The notes beneath the pieces are model-generated. The model was given only the letters and a program-made list of their open reading frames with translations. It did no database searches and was not told the origin of the DNA. Below are positions 4,096 to 5,370 of a stretch of DNA of 5,370 bases, piece by piece; positions within the stretch are counted from its first letter, which is position 1, and each line of letters opens with the position of its first letter. The stretch comes from Caldifarciminota bacterium (GTDB lineage: Bacteria > Hydrothermota > 32-111 > QNBC01). Both the position numbers and the translations under genes were made by a program. The stretch covers positions 1 to 5,370 of the forward strand of contig JAGLYS010000222.1 in NCBI GenBank assembly GCA_023132105.1. Reading direction: 5' to 3'.

Positions 4096-5370
4096 TTGAA
4101 AGGAATTGATATCAAAGATATTAGAAATATTGGTCTATTCGGTCATAGTGGTGTTGGAAAGACAAGTTTGGGTGAAGCCTTTCTATTCAATGCAAAGATA
4201 ACAAACAGATTAAACAAGGTCGATGAAGGGAACAGTGTTCTTGACTACGCTGAAGATGAAATTGATAAAAAAATGTCTATTAACTTATCCACAGCATATT
4301 TTAAATGGAATAATAGATCTTTTACACTTATTGATACACCGGGTTATATAGATTTTATTTCTGAAGTGTATTCTGCTACAAGAGCAGTGGATAATGCAAT
4401 AATTGTATTTGACACTTTCAGTGGTTTTGATGTTGGGGCAGAAAAACCATATAATCTTCTCTCAAAGAGAAATACCCCTATATTTATTGTTATAAATAAA
4501 ATTAAAAAAGAACATTCCAATTATGAAAACACTATTGTTGAAATTAAGGATGGATTAGGTTCTGCTGTCGTACCTATACAGATTCCTATGGGGGAAGGAC
4601 TGGAATTTAAAGGTATAATTGATATTTTCAAAAAGAAAGCATATTTTTTAAAAGAGGGAAAATCGGAGGAGGGAGAAATACCTGAAGAATATAAGAACCA
4701 GTTTGATAGTGCCCGGGAACAATTTATTGAAGCTATTGCTCAAACCGATGACAATTTAACGGAAAAATATCTCGAAGAATTAACCTTAAGCGATGAAGAT
4801 ATTCAAAAAGGATTAAAAACAGGCATACTAAAAGGAAAATTATATCCTCTATTCTTTTCCGAAGCTATAGAGAATATTGGTGCAGACATAATACTTGATT
4901 TTATTAGCGAATATGCAGCATCTCCTGCAGACGGATATCCAATAAAAAGTATTGATAGCAAAGATAATGAAATAGAAATAAATGCAGAATCAAAGTTAAG
5001 TGGAATAGTATTTAAAACAATTATCGATCCGCATCTCGGAGAGATGAATTTCGTAAGATTATATTCATCGAAAATTGAGCCCGGAATGGAGATATATGAT
5101 TATGACTCAGGTAATTCCGAGAAAGTAAATCAGCTATATATTATGACAGGAGATAAGAGGAGCGAAGTCGATGGTAGTATCAATGCCGGTGATATAGGAT
5201 TATTAGTAAAGGTGAAAGGCGTTAAAACCAATCATAGAATTACAGAAAAGAAAAATCCTGTTTTAACAGATAAAATCGATTTTCCGGAACCCACTATCTC
5301 ACTTGCTATTGAAGCAAAAGATAAAAATGACGAAGAAAAAGTAGCAGCGGGATTACATAGATTGAACAAT
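4096..5370 (+). CDS. EF-G-like translation GTPase paralogue, 3' end outside the window
   Basis: There are 425 codons with no stop; a full member has about 680-700 residues, so domains IV and V and part of III are missing. The TTG start is set by the strong ribosome binding site. The G domain shows the P-loop GHSGVGKTS (16-24), switch I ending KKMSINLS (58-65), G3 DTPGYIDF (80-87), then VFDTFSGFDVGAEK (104-117) and G4 VINKIKKEH (132-140). VVPIQIPMGEG and FKGIIDIFKKKAY follow, as in EF-G. Domain II is near 300-385 (LSGIVFKT, GEMNFVRLYS, NAGDIGLLVKVKG). Domain III begins FPEPTISLAIEAK and DEEKVAAGLHRLNN, cut at the end. Three positions differ from housekeeping EF-G: Ser for Thr in switch I, Tyr for the catalytic His of DTPGH, and Lys for Asp in NKxD. 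This fits the divergent EF-G-like/FusA2 group more than the main translocase. Its cellular role and nucleotide preference are unknown. Confidence 0.87.
   Translation, partial: MKGIDIKDIRNIGLFGHSGVGKTSLGEAFLFNAKITNRLNKVDEGNSVLDYAEDEIDKKMSINLSTAYFKWNNRSFTLIDTPGYIDFISEVYSATRAVDNAIIVFDTFSGFDVGAEKPYNLLSKRNTPIFIVINKIKKEHSNYENTIVEIKDGLGSAVVPIQIPMGEGLEFKGIIDIFKKKAYFLKEGKSEEGEIPEEYKNQFDSAREQFIEAIAQTDDNLTEKYLEELTLSDEDIQKGLKTGILKGKLYPLFFSEAIENIGADIILDFISEYAASPADGYPIKSIDSKDNEIEINAESKLSGIVFKTIIDPHLGEMNFVRLYSSKIEPGMEIYDYDSGNSEKVNQLYIMTGDKRSEVDGSINAGDIGLLVKVKGVKTNHRITEKKNPVLTDKIDFPEPTISLAIEAKDKNDEEKVAAGLHRLNN

Noticed and set aside
889..4109. Shared 13-mer TGAAAGGAATTGA at 889-901 and 4097-4109
   Set aside because: One copy overlaps a promoter and the other encodes the start of the EF-G-like protein. 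With AT-rich sequence and no extension beyond 13 bases, coincidence is the simplest reading.

Overview
This is an AT-rich bacterial window with five protein-coding genes, two of them cut by the window edges. There are no rRNA or tRNA genes, no CRISPR array and no intact insertion sequence. The first gene ends in a type IX secretion-type C-terminal sorting domain (T9SS, or the similar FlgD-Ig-like fold), which points to the FCB group or a neighbouring candidate phylum. The strong Shine-Dalgarno sites (AAGGAGGA, GGAGG) and sigma70-like TTGACA/TATAAT promoters argue against Bacteroidota proper. A lineage such as candidate phylum WOR-3/Stahlbacteria or Cloacimonadota would fit, but this is inference from style and not from a marker gene.

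Layout. Bases 2-454 (+) are the tail of an exported protein, followed by a strong stem-loop terminator (481-512). Bases 513-890 hold no credible gene. They are a patchwork of short degenerate repeats: a nested inverted repeat around GGGGTCAGGCACC, an AGACATCAG duplication, a C-rich/G-rich hairpin and scattered ACGAATT words. A near-consensus promoter (898-925) ends only six bases before the next ATG. It drives a two-gene operon: a UPF0104/LPG_synthase_TM-type membrane protein (932-1876) and a family 4-type glycosyltransferase (1873-3093), which overlap by ATGA. A stem-loop (3137-3166) lies between this operon and a convergent gene for a small secreted or lipid-anchored LamG-fold protein (3187-3939, minus). 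A 156-base divergent promoter region follows. Then comes an EF-G-like translation GTPase (4096 to the window end) that starts at TTG and is cut at its domain III.

How the genes fit together. The membrane protein and glycosyltransferase probably act together in making or moving a surface glycan or glycolipid. The T9SS-tail protein and the LamG protein are exported surface proteins. The EF-G-like gene looks functionally unrelated.

The points most worth a second look are the EF-G paralogue with non-canonical GTPase motifs (DTPGY instead of DTPGH, NKIK instead of NKxD), the apparent leaderless promoter of the membrane-protein operon, and the repeat patchwork in front of it. I see no convincing new multi-gene system here.
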